Source: Alistipes sp. Zagget8 (GTDB lineage: Bacteria > Bacteroidota > Bacteroidia > Bacteroidales > Rikenellaceae). From it: a stretch of 64,000 nucleotides of DNA. Below are positions 52,883-61,575 of this stretch, piece by piece (within the stretch, counting starts at the first letter, position 1; every line of letters begins with the position of its first letter). The position numbers and the translations under genes were made by a program. The stretch spans positions 124,001 through 188,000 of the forward strand of contig MSHJ01000013.1 in NCBI GenBank assembly GCA_001941065.1. The letters are read 5' to 3'. Under the pieces are notes generated by a model. It saw only the letters and a list, made by a program, of their open reading frames with translations, was not told the DNA's origin and made no database searches.

Positions 52883-53425
52883 ATGAAAAAAACAGTCATT
52901 ATCGTCTTGGGGCTGCTGCTTGCCGCAACGGCCTTCACCGTGATCGGGCAGAAGAAGATTCTGTCGCCCAAAGAGGAACGCCGCGAGGTACGCGAGAAAC
53001 GCCGTGCGGAACGCATCGCCAACTACGAGAAATTCATGGATTCGCTCGTGCTGTCGCGTAATTTCCAGTTCAATCCCTCGACCATGCAGCGTCAGCCGGC
53101 AGGTCCCATGCGCCAGATCATGAACCCCGCGTTCAATGTCGGCGTCTGGGACGGCACGATCGACATCTGCCTGCCCTATATCAAGGGCTACGTGCCGCCT
53201 TACTATGTGACGGTCATCAACTACACGGTCCCCGACGTGCAGGGCTACACCACCGAGCAGACCCACGAAGGGTGGATGGTCACTTTCTCGACGTCGCTGT
53301 TCTCGGCTTCGACCTACACCTTCACCTTCGAGATATTCTCCCGCACGGGCGGTGCCAACCTCACGATCACCAATCCGTGGTACAGCCCCGTGCAATACAC
53401 GGGTTCGATTTCGCAGTTGTATTGA
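52883..53425 (+). CDS. DUF4251 domain protein, first of a tandem pair
   Basis: A 180-residue exported protein (signal peptide to about 22, TVIGQ). A basic coiled stretch (KEERREVREKRRAERIANYEK) precedes the DUF4251 domain (SRNFQFNPSTMQRQPAGPMRQIMN to the end), with YYVTVINYTVPDVQGY. It is probably periplasmic and the function is unknown. The second copy starts 2 bases after the stop. Confidence 0.85.
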   Translation: MKKTVIIVLGLLLAATAFTVIGQKKILSPKEERREVREKRRAERIANYEKFMDSLVLSRNFQFNPSTMQRQPAGPMRQIMNPAFNVGVWDGTIDICLPYIKGYVPPYYVTVINYTVPDVQGYTTEQTHEGWMVTFSTSLFSASTYTFTFEIFSRTGGANLTITNPWYSPVQYTGSISQLY

Positions 53426-53427
53426 GT

Positions 53428-54072
53428 ATGAACCGTTTTTTCACGACCGGGGCAGCGCTTTTGCTGGCCTGTTCGTCCGTCGCCCAGTCCCCGCAGTTTT
53501 CTGTGGGGATTTCGGGTGCCGACAGCGTTCCCCAGACTACGATCGTCCCCGTGCAGCAGCCTGCGGTGCAGGTCGTGGAGCGCACGACCGTCTACGAGGA
53601 GCCGGAGAGGGGCATGGACCGCGCCCAGCGCCGGGCCTGGAAGGCGAAGGTCTATGCCGCGAAGATCGACTCGCTGGTGCAGTCGCGCAATTACATGTTC
53701 TTCCCCAACTCCATGCAGGAGATTCCCGGCGGGATGATCCGCTCGATCTACGCCGACTATTTCTATTTCGGGATATTCGTCGACCACGTCGAGGTGCACC
53801 TGCCCACCGAACGGGGCATCACGCAATATGTCGAGATGGTGAATTTCGACTCGATGTCGCTCCGCGACTACCGGGCGGCACGTACGCAGTGGGGGTGGTC
53901 GGTCACGTTCAACGTTGCCGACGGCGATGCTGCGTACCACGCCGATTTCGCCGTCTCGACCGCCACGGGCGAAACGGTGCTGACCCTTTTGACGCCCTCC
54001 GTCACGATGCGTTACGTCGGGTGGCTGTGGAACAAGCGGGTGAACGACCCGCGCTACCACCGGCTGGATTGA
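53428..54072 (+). CDS. DUF4251 domain protein, second of a tandem pair
   Basis: A 214-residue exported protein with a signal peptide (to about residue 20, CSSVAQ), a low-complexity spacer, a basic helix (AQRRAWKAKVYAAKIDSLVQ) and a DUF4251 domain (SRNYMFFPNSMQEIPGGMIR, then GITQYVEMVNFDSMSL). It has clear order-by-order similarity to the preceding gene, showing tandem duplication followed by strong divergence. ATG at 53428 sits 2 bases after the previous stop. A strong terminator follows. Confidence 0.85.
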   Translation: MNRFFTTGAALLLACSSVAQSPQFSVGISGADSVPQTTIVPVQQPAVQVVERTTVYEEPERGMDRAQRRAWKAKVYAAKIDSLVQSRNYMFFPNSMQEIPGGMIRSIYADYFYFGIFVDHVEVHLPTERGITQYVEMVNFDSMSLRDYRAARTQWGWSVTFNVADGDAAYHADFAVSTATGETVLTLLTPSVTMRYVGWLWNKRVNDPRYHRLD

Positions 54073-54076
54073 ATGA

Positions 54077-54105
54077 ACGGGTTGCCTTCAAGGCAACCCG
54101 TTTTT
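54077..54105 (+). terminator. Terminator of the DUF4251 pair
   Basis: An 11-bp stem (54077-54087 with 54091-54101) with a three-base loop followed by T5. Confidence 0.88.
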
Positions 54106-54126
54106 GAATGCGACGATGTGAAACTG

Positions 54127-54684
54127 TCATTGCAGGACCTGATATTTGATTTTTGCGAAACTGCCGCCGACTTGTTCCGCATAGAGTTTGATGTGTGTCG
54201 TATATGTTTTGGATGCAATGTCATAGCCGGTCAATGCGGCGCGTGTCGTGCATTTGACGACGTATCCGCAGCCGGCTTCCAACGCCGCACTCGCCCGATA
54301 GCTCATCGGTGTAAATCCCGATTCGGGAATCGATGTGATCGCTCCCAGGCCGTTTACTTTGCCTAAAGAACAAATCGCGACGCTCGAAGGGTCGATGGAA
54401 ACCTCGTCGGTATACATATTTCTGTATCCTTCCACCCAAATGGTGGAGGGTGCGGTCCACGACAGCGAGCAGGCATACCATGAAAATATCTCCGCAAGCG
54501 ATATTCCCACCGGATATTCATAATCTTCGGCCAGATTTTGCGTGATGGTTCCCGGGGGATCGGGCTGTGATTCATTTTCTTTTTCGCAGGAGACGGCGAT
54601 TGTCGCCGACAAGACGAGGAACAGGAGTTTTTGCAGGAGCCCGCAGGTCGAACGGCATTCGGCAGGTGTGGTCATCTTTTTCAT
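54127..54684 (-). CDS. Lipoprotein of unknown function
   Basis: A 185-residue lipoprotein. The hydrophobic stretch LLFLVLSATIAVSC ends in a lipobox cysteine near residue 33, followed by an acidic, Pro-rich linker (EKENESQPDPPG). The body of about 140 residues is rich in aromatic and small residues and reads like a beta-sandwich (FSWYACSLSWTAPSTIWVEGYRN). I recognise no family. The start at 54684 leaves a rather long pre-signal tail; MTTPAE at 54675 is an alternative. The candidate structured RNA at 54756-54870 lies just upstream and may be its leader. Confidence 0.7.
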   Translation of the reverse strand: MKKMTTPAECRSTCGLLQKLLFLVLSATIAVSCEKENESQPDPPGTITQNLAEDYEYPVGISLAEIFSWYACSLSWTAPSTIWVEGYRNMYTDEVSIDPSSVAICSLGKVNGLGAITSIPESGFTPMSYRASAALEAGCGYVVKCTTRAALTGYDIASKTYTTHIKLYAEQVGGSFAKIKYQVLQ

Positions 54685-54755
54685 AACTTGGGATTTAGAG
54701 GGATTGGGAAAAGAGGTGATGAGCACATAAAAACGCGGACAAATTCAATCATCCA

Positions 54756-54870
54756 CTACCGAGGCCTTCGACTGCCCACCAAGTAAGATGAAAGAAATGC
54801 CCGCGCCGTAAAACAGCGCGAGCACCAACTTTAATCCCTTACTTGGTTGAAATTGTCGAAGTTTCGGTAG
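54756..54870 (-). ncRNA. Candidate structured RNA or leader element
   Basis: The segment folds into one long interrupted hairpin. Outer 7 bp are 54756-54762 with 54864-54870. A second 7 bp stem and a 10-bp stem (ACCAAGUAAG with CUUACUUGGU in the minus RNA) follow, separated by small internal loops. Inside is a terminal 8-bp stem-loop, GCUCGCGC with GCGCGGGC. That terminal stem needs a G.U pair that exists only in minus-strand RNA (C/A mismatch in plus), which points to the minus strand. A TATATTTG box at 54978-54985 could drive it. No open frame of note lies here. It may be free RNA or the 5' leader of the lipoprotein 72 bases downstream. Confidence 0.5.
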
Positions 54871-54977
54871 TAAGAAGAAAAGCCGATGCGCTTTTATATG
54901 TCGTGTGCCCGCAGGCACGGGTTTGAAAGGTTGTTTGCTACTGCTTCATAGGCATTGTGGTTTGGTATTTGTAGTTA

Positions 54978-54985
54978 CAAATATA
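54978..54985 (-). promoter_or_regulatory. Promoter -7 box upstream of the RNA/lipoprotein
   Basis: Minus-strand TATATTTG matches TAnnTTTG. From here transcription would cross a small hairpin (GTGCC/GGCAC near 54908-54921), the 115-nt fold and then the lipoprotein gene. Confidence 0.5.
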
Positions 54986-54990
54986 GCTGT

Positions 54991-55027
54991 AATTTTGAAT
55001 TATGAATTCTGAATTGTGAATTATTTT
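54991..55027. repeat. AATTC-word AT-rich repeat
   Basis: A 37-base stretch built of the same AATTC/GAATT words as the inverted repeat at 32489-32597, in another order. It overlaps the ispF stop codon. Confidence 0.65.
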
Positions 55028-55512
55028 CCGGCCTGCGGACGGAAAATCAATGCCACGGCGGAGACCGAAACGCCTTCTTCCCGCCCCTCGAAGCCCAGAT
55101 GCTCTGTGGTCGTAGCTTTGACCGACACCCGGTCATCGTCTACACCCATTGCACCGGCCATCGCGGTGCGCATGGTGTCGATGTAGGGTCTCAGTTTGGG
55201 CCGCTGTGCGCGGATCGTGCAGTCCACGTTCCCGATCTCGTATCCCTTGCTGCGCAGCAGTTCTGCGACCCTTTGCAGCAGTATTTTCGAGTCGATGCCT
55301 TTGAAATCGTCCGACGTGTCGGGAAAGTGCATCCCGATGTCGCCCAGCGCCGCGGCGCCCAGCAGGGCGTCGCATAGGGCGTGGATCACCACGTCGCCGT
55401 CCGAGTGGGCGACGCATCCCTTCGTGTGGGCGATCTCGACGCCTCCCAGCACCAGCCGCAGGCCGTCCGCCAGGGCGTGTACGTCGTATCCGTGTCCTAT
55501 CCTGAAATCCAT
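55021..55512 (-). CDS. ispF: 2-C-methyl-D-erythritol 2,4-cyclodiphosphate synthase
   Basis: A 163-residue MEP-pathway enzyme that cyclises CDP-ME-2-phosphate to MEcPP with loss of CMP, on the way to isoprenoids. The metal ligands are Asp10, His12 (GHGYDVH) and His44 (VVIHALCDALLGA). DIGMHFPDTSDDFKGIDS is the family loop, and VSVKATTTEHLGFEGREEGV the CDP-binding end. It is a cytoplasmic trimer. It is expressed divergently from the dipeptidase gene; its stop sits in the AT-rich repeat. Confidence 0.97.
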   Translation of the reverse strand: MDFRIGHGYDVHALADGLRLVLGGVEIAHTKGCVAHSDGDVVIHALCDALLGAAALGDIGMHFPDTSDDFKGIDSKILLQRVAELLRSKGYEIGNVDCTIRAQRPKLRPYIDTMRTAMAGAMGVDDDRVSVKATTTEHLGFEGREEGVSVSAVALIFRPQAGK

Positions 55513-55530
55513 TGGTTTCCGTATTTTGTA

Positions 55531-55561
55531 TTGTCAAAGTTATCGATTTTTTTTATATTTG
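55531..55561. promoter_or_regulatory. Divergent promoters of ispF and the dipeptidase gene
   Basis: Plus: TTG at 55531-55533, a 20-base gap, then TATATTTG at 55554-55561 for the dipeptidase (start 55579). Minus: TAACTTTG (55535-55542) for ispF (start 55512). The two overlap. Confidence 0.6.
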
Positions 55562-55578
55562 CGAAAACAATCAGCAAT

Positions 55579-57030
55579 ATGTCACAAATCACCTCTCTGG
55601 AACCGCGGCTCGTCTGGGAACAGTTCGACGCCATCACGCAGGTTCCGCGTCCTTCGAAGAAGGAGGGCAAGATCATCGACTTTCTGGTCGATTTTGCCAA
55701 AAAACACCATATCGAGTACAAGAAAGACGCCATCGGCAATGTCGTGATGCGCAAACCCGCCACGCCGGGCTTCGAGCAGCGTCCTGCGGTGATTCTCCAG
55801 TCGCACATGGACATGGTCTGCGAGAAGAACTCCGACGTGGAGTTCGATTTCGACAACGACCCCATCCGCACGCGCATCGACGGCGAATGGGTCAAGGCCG
55901 AAGGCACGACGCTGGGCGCCGACTGCGGCATCGGCATGGCCGCTGCGCTGGCCGTGTTGCTCGACGATTCGGTGGAGCACGGACCTCTCGAGGCGCTGTT
56001 CACCGTCGATGAGGAGACGGGCCTCACGGGTGCGTTCGAGCTGGGCGAGGGGATGCTCACGGGCAAATACCTCGTCAACCTCGATTCGGAGGATGAGGGC
56101 GAGATTTTCATCGGCTGCGCGGGCGGCATCGACACCATCGCCACGTTCCACTACACGATGGAGCCTGCGCCGAAGAATTACACCTTTTTCCGCGTCGATG
56201 TGTCGGACCTGCAGGGCGGACACTCGGGCGACGACATCGACAAGGGGCGTGTCAATTCGAACAAGACCGTGGCGCGTCTGCTGTGGGACGGCATACAGTC
56301 GTCGGAGCTGAAACTGAGCTATTTCAGCGGCGGCAACCTCCGCAACGCTATTCCCCGCGAAGCCTACGCCATTTTCGGCGTGCCGACCCGGCTCAAGGAC
56401 GAGTTCGTCAAACGCTATAACCTTTTCGCCGCGGACCTCGAGGCCGAGTTCCGTTTCCGCGAGCCCAATTTCCGCATTACGCTCAACGAGATGCCGCAGG
56501 TCGAGGAGGTCCTCGACGCGCGGACGCAGTTCGCGCTGGTCTACTCGATTGTGGGCGTGCCCAACGGCGTCGTGGCCATGTCGTTCGCCGTTCCGGGTCT
56601 GGTCGAGACCTCCACGAACCTCGCGTCGGTGAAATTCGCCGACGGCAACCGCATCGTCGTCACCTCGTCGCAGCGGTCGTCGGTCGAGAGCGCCAAGACC
56701 TATGTGATGCAGATGGTCGAGTCGGTCTTCGCGCTGGCGGGAGCCGACGTGGCCCATTCCGACGGTTATCCGGGCTGGGCCCCCGATCCGCAGTCGCGGC
56801 TGCTGGAGGTCACGGTCGATGCCTATAAACGGCTGTTCCACACCGATCCCAAGGTCCGTGCTATCCACGCCGGACTGGAGTGCGGGCTGTTCCTCGAGAA
56901 ATATCCCGACCTGGAGATGGTCTCCTTCGGTCCGACGCTCCGCGGGGTGCATTCGCCCGACGAGCGGCTGGAAATCGCCACGGTTCCCAAGTTCTGGGAC
57001 CTGCTTTGCGAGACGCTGAAAAGTCTGTAG
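55579..57030 (+). CDS. pepD: Aminoacyl-histidine (cytosol non-specific) dipeptidase, PepD type
   Basis: A 483-residue M20C metallopeptidase that splits Xaa-His and other dipeptides. The di-zinc ligands and catalytic acid are seen as His76 with Asp78 (SHMDMV), Asp115 (GADCGIG), Glu145/Glu146 (DEETGLTG), and the late histidine in GPTLRGVHSPDERL. A dimerisation lid domain lies between about residues 190 and 380. It is cytoplasmic, used in peptide nutrition. The start at 55579 follows a TATATTTG box by 17 bases; the longer frame overlaps ispF and is rejected. Confidence 0.95.
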   Translation: MSQITSLEPRLVWEQFDAITQVPRPSKKEGKIIDFLVDFAKKHHIEYKKDAIGNVVMRKPATPGFEQRPAVILQSHMDMVCEKNSDVEFDFDNDPIRTRIDGEWVKAEGTTLGADCGIGMAAALAVLLDDSVEHGPLEALFTVDEETGLTGAFELGEGMLTGKYLVNLDSEDEGEIFIGCAGGIDTIATFHYTMEPAPKNYTFFRVDVSDLQGGHSGDDIDKGRVNSNKTVARLLWDGIQSSELKLSYFSGGNLRNAIPREAYAIFGVPTRLKDEFVKRYNLFAADLEAEFRFREPNFRITLNEMPQVEEVLDARTQFALVYSIVGVPNGVVAMSFAVPGLVETSTNLASVKFADGNRIVVTSSQRSSVESAKTYVMQMVESVFALAGADVAHSDGYPGWAPDPQSRLLEVTVDAYKRLFHTDPKVRAIHAGLECGLFLEKYPDLEMVSFGPTLRGVHSPDERLEIATVPKFWDLLCETLKSL

Positions 57031-57063
57031 TTCCTCCGCATCCTGCCGGGCAGACGGCTTTTC

Positions 57064-57109
57064 AATGACAAAGGCCTTTCAGATACGAATCTGAAAGGCC
57101 TTTGTCATT
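57064..57109. terminator. Terminator between convergent genes
   Basis: A perfect 21-bp stem (57064-57084 with 57089-57109) with a four-base loop serves the dipeptidase and the last of the three peptidase-like genes. It has no long T-run but is very stable. Confidence 0.75.
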
Positions 57110-57126
57110 CATTGTTTCGGCAGGCG

Positions 57127-59325
57127 TCAGTAGGCCGCCAGCCGTTTGGACGTGCGCAGCGCCTCTGCGGCAACCGCTGCGGGCTGCCCGCCCTGACGCA
57201 GCCGTTCGCACATGGCGGCGATTGCGGGGCGCTGGTACGAGCGGCCGAACCAGCCCAACGCCTCGACGGCGGCTACGCGCAGCGGCTCTTCGAGCGCAGC
57301 GTCTTCGGCCAGGGCGATCAGTTCGGGTACGCAGTAGTGGTGGCGGTAGAGGCGGAAATAGGTGATTTCGCTCAGACGCCGCTTCATCTTGTTCTGCGGG
57401 TCGCGAATGAACTTGAACGTTTCTGTCTGTTCAGCCTGCTTGTCGGCTACGCGCTTCAGCCGCTTCTGCAGCGACTCTTCGTTTTGGTAGAGTTCGTGTT
57501 TGGCCGCGGACTGACGGCGGAGCTCGGCGCTCACGGCGTCGGGATTCATGAACATCATGTTCTCATCGGCATGGTAGGCCACGCGCAGCGAGAGTTCGTC
57601 GTCCAGCAGCATTTCGACGGCCGCGGGAACCAGCTCGTCGTCGCCGCAGTCACCGATCCACTGCGACACCAGACGGCGCACCAGTTCGTAGCTGTCGCCC
57701 GCCGCCTGCACCAGCATCGCGTTGAAACGCGGCGAGCGGCTGGTGCTCATCAGCCTGAGGGCTTCGAGACGCACCGGTCCGTAAGGCGATTCGGCGACTT
57801 GTTTTTCGCACAGGTCGGCAGTCTTGTCGTAACCGTTGTCGGCCAGCTTGCGCATGGCGATGGCCTGTACGTCGGCGGGCATCGTTTCGGCAGCCATCCG
57901 GAGCCAGAATTTGTTGTCCGACGCTTTTGCCGTGAGTGCCGTGTTCAGGTCGGTGCCGGGCAGCGCCCGGTTGACGAAACGGTAGGTCGGGTCGCCGATC
58001 AGGTGCGTTTCGAGGTAGTGCACATGGCGTCCCCACTGTCCGATGCGCACGCCGCAGTCGAGCAGTCCGATATAGCGGTCGGGCCATTTGTCCTGCAGGG
58101 CGTTGACCGAATTGCCCTGGGTGACGATGCAGTCGCCCGGGCCGAAGATGTAGCTCGTGGCGATGCAGTCGTCGAGGTGGAACGAGCCGTTGTAGCAGGC
58201 GTCGAACATCACCATACGGGGGTTCATCGGCCGATTGTAGAGGTCCTCGATGTGTACGTCCATTGCCTGGTTGAGCAGCGAATCGGCCGTGTGCAGCGAA
58301 TCGGAGAGCTGGCACCACGCTTCGGGCACGCCGTAATAGGCGATCATTTCGGCCTTGCGCTTTTCGGGGTCTTTGTGTCCGTCGAGTTTGCTGCGCAGGA
58401 ACAGTTTGATGTTCTCGATCGAAACGTTCATGCTCGAACCGTTCCGGTAGCCGTTCAGGTATTGCATGTCGGGAGCGCCGTGGTGGTGGCACAGGGCGAC
58501 ATCGACGCCTTTGCGGGCCATCTTCTCCAGCAGGTAGGGCTTCATGGGCCAGCGGCTTTCGAAATCATAGAAACGCACGGTGCTGCCGGTGCGGAAAAGT
58601 GCGGGCAGCTGTTCGCGCAGCGCAATCTGCTCCCCGGCCCAGGCTTCGGGAGCCTCGGAGTTGTAGCCGTGGCCGCGGAAAACGAACAGGTTGTCCAGCT
58701 CGTTCTGTTCGGCATGGGCCTTCACCACCTTGCGCAGGTAGGCACGCAGCAGTTCGTCGGAATCCGCACCTTCGCGTTTGGGCGGCTTGATGCGGGCCGA
58801 ATAGATCGGCGAGGCGATGTGCTGGCGCGATTCGGGCGAGAGCGAGTAGTAGAAGTAGAGCGGCTCGTCGGCATCGCGGCGCAGGAACTCGAATTGCAGT
58901 CCCGGATCGTCGTAATAGCGGTCGGAGGGGACCGACGAATCTTTCCAGTCGCGGTCCTGACTGCTCTTGAACGCCGATGTGAGATGCTGTCCGTCGCGGA
59001 TCATGGCCACGGGGATGTCGCCGACGAACACCACGCCTTCGAGGGGCGGCTGCGCCTCTGTCATCCGGATTATTTCGCTGCGCACGCTTTCGGGACTCTG
59101 CCACTCGTCGATGAGCAGGTAGGTCCCCAATCCGTCGCGCTCCACGGCGGCGCGGTAGGCGTCGACCTCGGTGGCTGCGGCTTCATAGCTCCGGCTGTCG
59201 ATGAAAATGGCGAACGTCGTGGGGCTTTTCACGCCGGGACGGACGATCCGCGGTGCCGCTGCAAGCGACAGGGCCTGCAGACAGACGGCGATCAGTAAGA
59301 CGATTCTTTTCAATTTCATGGTCAT
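57127..59325 (-). CDS. Secreted caspase-fold (C25-like) peptidase paralogue, third in operon
   Basis: A 732-residue exported protein (signal peptide to about residue 24). The core resembles clan CD cysteine peptidases such as gingipains: VVFVGDIPVAMI, VPSDRYYDD, FRGHG, then His282-Gly283 in CHHHGAPDMQYL and Cys377 in MVMFDACYNGSF, the expected His-Gly and D-x-C catalytic pair at strand ends. GNSVNALQDKWPDRYIGLLDCGVRIG closes the fold. The C-terminal third is helical HEAT-like repeat, ending in LRVAAVEALGWFGRS. An ATG 6 bases inside (MKLKRI) is an alternative start. It follows its paralogue by 6 bases and ends at the strong terminator. Activity and substrate are inferred. Confidence 0.72.
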   Translation of the reverse strand: MTMKLKRIVLLIAVCLQALSLAAAPRIVRPGVKSPTTFAIFIDSRSYEAAATEVDAYRAAVERDGLGTYLLIDEWQSPESVRSEIIRMTEAQPPLEGVVFVGDIPVAMIRDGQHLTSAFKSSQDRDWKDSSVPSDRYYDDPGLQFEFLRRDADEPLYFYYSLSPESRQHIASPIYSARIKPPKREGADSDELLRAYLRKVVKAHAEQNELDNLFVFRGHGYNSEAPEAWAGEQIALREQLPALFRTGSTVRFYDFESRWPMKPYLLEKMARKGVDVALCHHHGAPDMQYLNGYRNGSSMNVSIENIKLFLRSKLDGHKDPEKRKAEMIAYYGVPEAWCQLSDSLHTADSLLNQAMDVHIEDLYNRPMNPRMVMFDACYNGSFHLDDCIATSYIFGPGDCIVTQGNSVNALQDKWPDRYIGLLDCGVRIGQWGRHVHYLETHLIGDPTYRFVNRALPGTDLNTALTAKASDNKFWLRMAAETMPADVQAIAMRKLADNGYDKTADLCEKQVAESPYGPVRLEALRLMSTSRSPRFNAMLVQAAGDSYELVRRLVSQWIGDCGDDELVPAAVEMLLDDELSLRVAYHADENMMFMNPDAVSAELRRQSAAKHELYQNEESLQKRLKRVADKQAEQTETFKFIRDPQNKMKRRLSEITYFRLYRHHYCVPELIALAEDAALEEPLRVAAVEALGWFGRSYQRPAIAAMCERLRQGGQPAAVAAEALRTSKRLAAY

Positions 59326-59331
59326 GTCGGA

Positions 59332-61569
59332 TTATCGGGTCGGTACGGATACGGTGCTTTCGAGCCGGATCGCGGTTTGCGTCAGCTCGTCGCGGAGCTC
59401 TTTCTCCAGGTTTTTGTCGGCGGCTGCCTGCCGGCAGGCGTCGATGATCTCGGCACGGCGCGGGGTATGCGCGAACCAGCCCAGACACTCGGCTGTGTTG
59501 ACCCGCAGTTCGAGGGGCTGCGAAGCGTCGGCCACGAGTTTCAGCAGTTCGGGCACCAGTTCGTGGTAGGTGTTGTTGCGCATCGAACGGATGGCCGAGA
59601 TGCGGCTTTTGAGCGTTTTGCCGTTGAAAAGCTGATTCCGCTGCCGCTCCTTCATCGCCTGTTCGCCGGCGGCCTCTTCCCAGAGTTCGGTGAATTTTGC
59701 CTCGCTGTCCGCATACGGCGAAGCCTCGACGGCCGTGCGCAGCGCCTGTTCGACCTCTTTTTCGGGGAACAGCTCCAGCCCCTTCATGACAATGTAGGCT
59801 ACACGCTTCGATTCGCTATCGTTGACATAAGTATCGGCCAGCGCGGGCAGCAGTTCCGGACGGCCCGACTGCCAGGCATAGGTCGCGGCGTTGCGGCGCA
59901 GCAGTTCATAACGGTCGTTCAGTCCCCGGATGATGGCCTGCGCGAAGATTTCCTCGTCGCCGAAGCATCCGATGAGCTTGAGGCACTCCATGCGGGTCGT
60001 CGCCAGCGGCGACTGTTTCATGAACTCCAGCAGTTCGCCGGCCGAGATGGCACCGGCGTCGGTCAGCATGCGCAGCGCGAGGCTCTGCACGTCGGCCCAC
60101 GGGCTCGTGAGCAGGCTGCGCCAGTAGGCGGCGTCTCCCTTGCGGGTTGTCATGTCGGCGGCCAGCGTATTGGGCTCGACGGGCCGGAACCGGAAAGCCG
60201 GGTCGCCGATGATGTGTCCTTCGAGCGATGCGATCAGCCGGTTATACTGCCCGACGCGCACGCCGTGCGACAGCAGGCCGACCAGCTCGTAGGTCCAGCG
60301 GTCCTGCAGTACGTTGACCGTATTGCCCTGCGTGGCCACCGTGCGGCCCGGGCCGAAGATGTAGTAGCCCGTGATGTAGCCGGGTTGGTGGAACGAACCG
60401 TTGTAGCAGGCGTTGAGCATCACGAAACGCGGCTGTGCGGCCAGCGTCTCGAGGTCCTCGAGGCTGATGATTGTCTGGTCGCCCTTGGCCTTCGTGGCGT
60501 CGTCCACCTCCGTCTTTTTCGTTTCGAAGAAGGCGTCGGTCAGGTGGTATTTCTCCTTGAAATACTGTTTGGCGCCCTCTATGTCGGCTTTGTCGCCCTT
60601 GCGGCGTTCCATATACAGGGCGATCATGACCTCGGCCTTGAGTTGGTTGTACTGGCCGTCGAAACTGTCGGGCTCGGTCGTGTAACTGCCGACGTGCTGT
60701 TTGTCGGGCGATCCGTGCTCGTTGAAGAACATGGCGTCCACCTCCGGACGCACCAACTCGTCGAAAACCCGGTATTTCATGTAGTCGTCCATCCGGAAAT
60801 TGAGCTGGCGCAGGTTCCCGGCCTTGCGGGTGTCGGTCAGCGGGAAATTTTCGTCGATGGCAACGCGCTCGTCCATCCAGCAGACCAGACAGTCGGAGTT
60901 GTATCCGTTGCCGGCATAGGTCACCAGATTGTCGAGCTGATCGACCTTGGCGCGTTCGGCCACGACCTTTTCCAGATAGCGGGCAATTCCTTCGTATTTG
61001 TCGCCTCCGAGCTGTTCAGGATAGCGGATGCGTCCCGAATAGAAGGCCGGGGCGAGCCGCTGCGGCGAGTCGCAGGCGAGGTTGAAATAGGAGAGCAGAC
61101 GGTCCGTACTGTCGCGGGTGATCAGCTCGAACTGCAGGTCCGGGCAGTCGTAGTAGCGGTCGGAGGGGACCGACGACTGGATCATCGGGAAATTGTCCTC
61201 GTCCATTTTGAACGCCGTGGTCATGTGCTGGGCATTGCGCACCATGGCAATCGGAATGTCGCCCACGAAGACCACGCCTTCGAGCGGCGAGCGTTTGGCG
61301 GTTTTGCGCATCAGTGCGATGAGTTGTTCGCGCACCTGCTCGGGAGTCTGCCAGTTGTCACGGAGAATGTAGGTCGAGAGTCCGTCGGCCTCCAGGGCGT
61401 CGCGGTAGGCATGAATCTGGGGCGCCGTTTTGTCGTAGGTCGCCTGATCGACGACGATTGCGAACGCCGTCGGCTGTTTGCTGCGGGGCTTTTCGACTGC
61501 GACTTTGGCTTGCAGGACGAATGGCAGCAGCAGGACGATTGCCAATAAATATCTTTTCATAGCTTTCAT
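59332..61569 (-). CDS. Secreted caspase-fold (C25-like) peptidase paralogue, second in operon
   Basis: A 745-residue exported protein (signal peptide to about residue 21, VLQA). The order of elements is the same as in its neighbours: VVFVGDIPIAMV, VPSDRYYDC, His285-Gly286 in FFNEHGSPDKQH, Cys388 in FVMLNACYNGSF, and GNTVNVLQDRWTYELVGLLSHGVRVG. The usual first GHG step is replaced by AGNGYNS. An insert of about 25 residues (EGAKQYFKEK to AKGDQ) separates the His and Cys blocks. The C-terminus has helical repeats with LRVNTAECLGWFAH. It is 6 bases from each neighbour. The two active-site positions are intact. Confidence 0.72.
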   Translation of the reverse strand: MKAMKRYLLAIVLLLPFVLQAKVAVEKPRSKQPTAFAIVVDQATYDKTAPQIHAYRDALEADGLSTYILRDNWQTPEQVREQLIALMRKTAKRSPLEGVVFVGDIPIAMVRNAQHMTTAFKMDEDNFPMIQSSVPSDRYYDCPDLQFELITRDSTDRLLSYFNLACDSPQRLAPAFYSGRIRYPEQLGGDKYEGIARYLEKVVAERAKVDQLDNLVTYAGNGYNSDCLVCWMDERVAIDENFPLTDTRKAGNLRQLNFRMDDYMKYRVFDELVRPEVDAMFFNEHGSPDKQHVGSYTTEPDSFDGQYNQLKAEVMIALYMERRKGDKADIEGAKQYFKEKYHLTDAFFETKKTEVDDATKAKGDQTIISLEDLETLAAQPRFVMLNACYNGSFHQPGYITGYYIFGPGRTVATQGNTVNVLQDRWTYELVGLLSHGVRVGQYNRLIASLEGHIIGDPAFRFRPVEPNTLAADMTTRKGDAAYWRSLLTSPWADVQSLALRMLTDAGAISAGELLEFMKQSPLATTRMECLKLIGCFGDEEIFAQAIIRGLNDRYELLRRNAATYAWQSGRPELLPALADTYVNDSESKRVAYIVMKGLELFPEKEVEQALRTAVEASPYADSEAKFTELWEEAAGEQAMKERQRNQLFNGKTLKSRISAIRSMRNNTYHELVPELLKLVADASQPLELRVNTAECLGWFAHTPRRAEIIDACRQAAADKNLEKELRDELTQTAIRLESTVSVPTR

Positions 61570-61575
61570 TACGGA

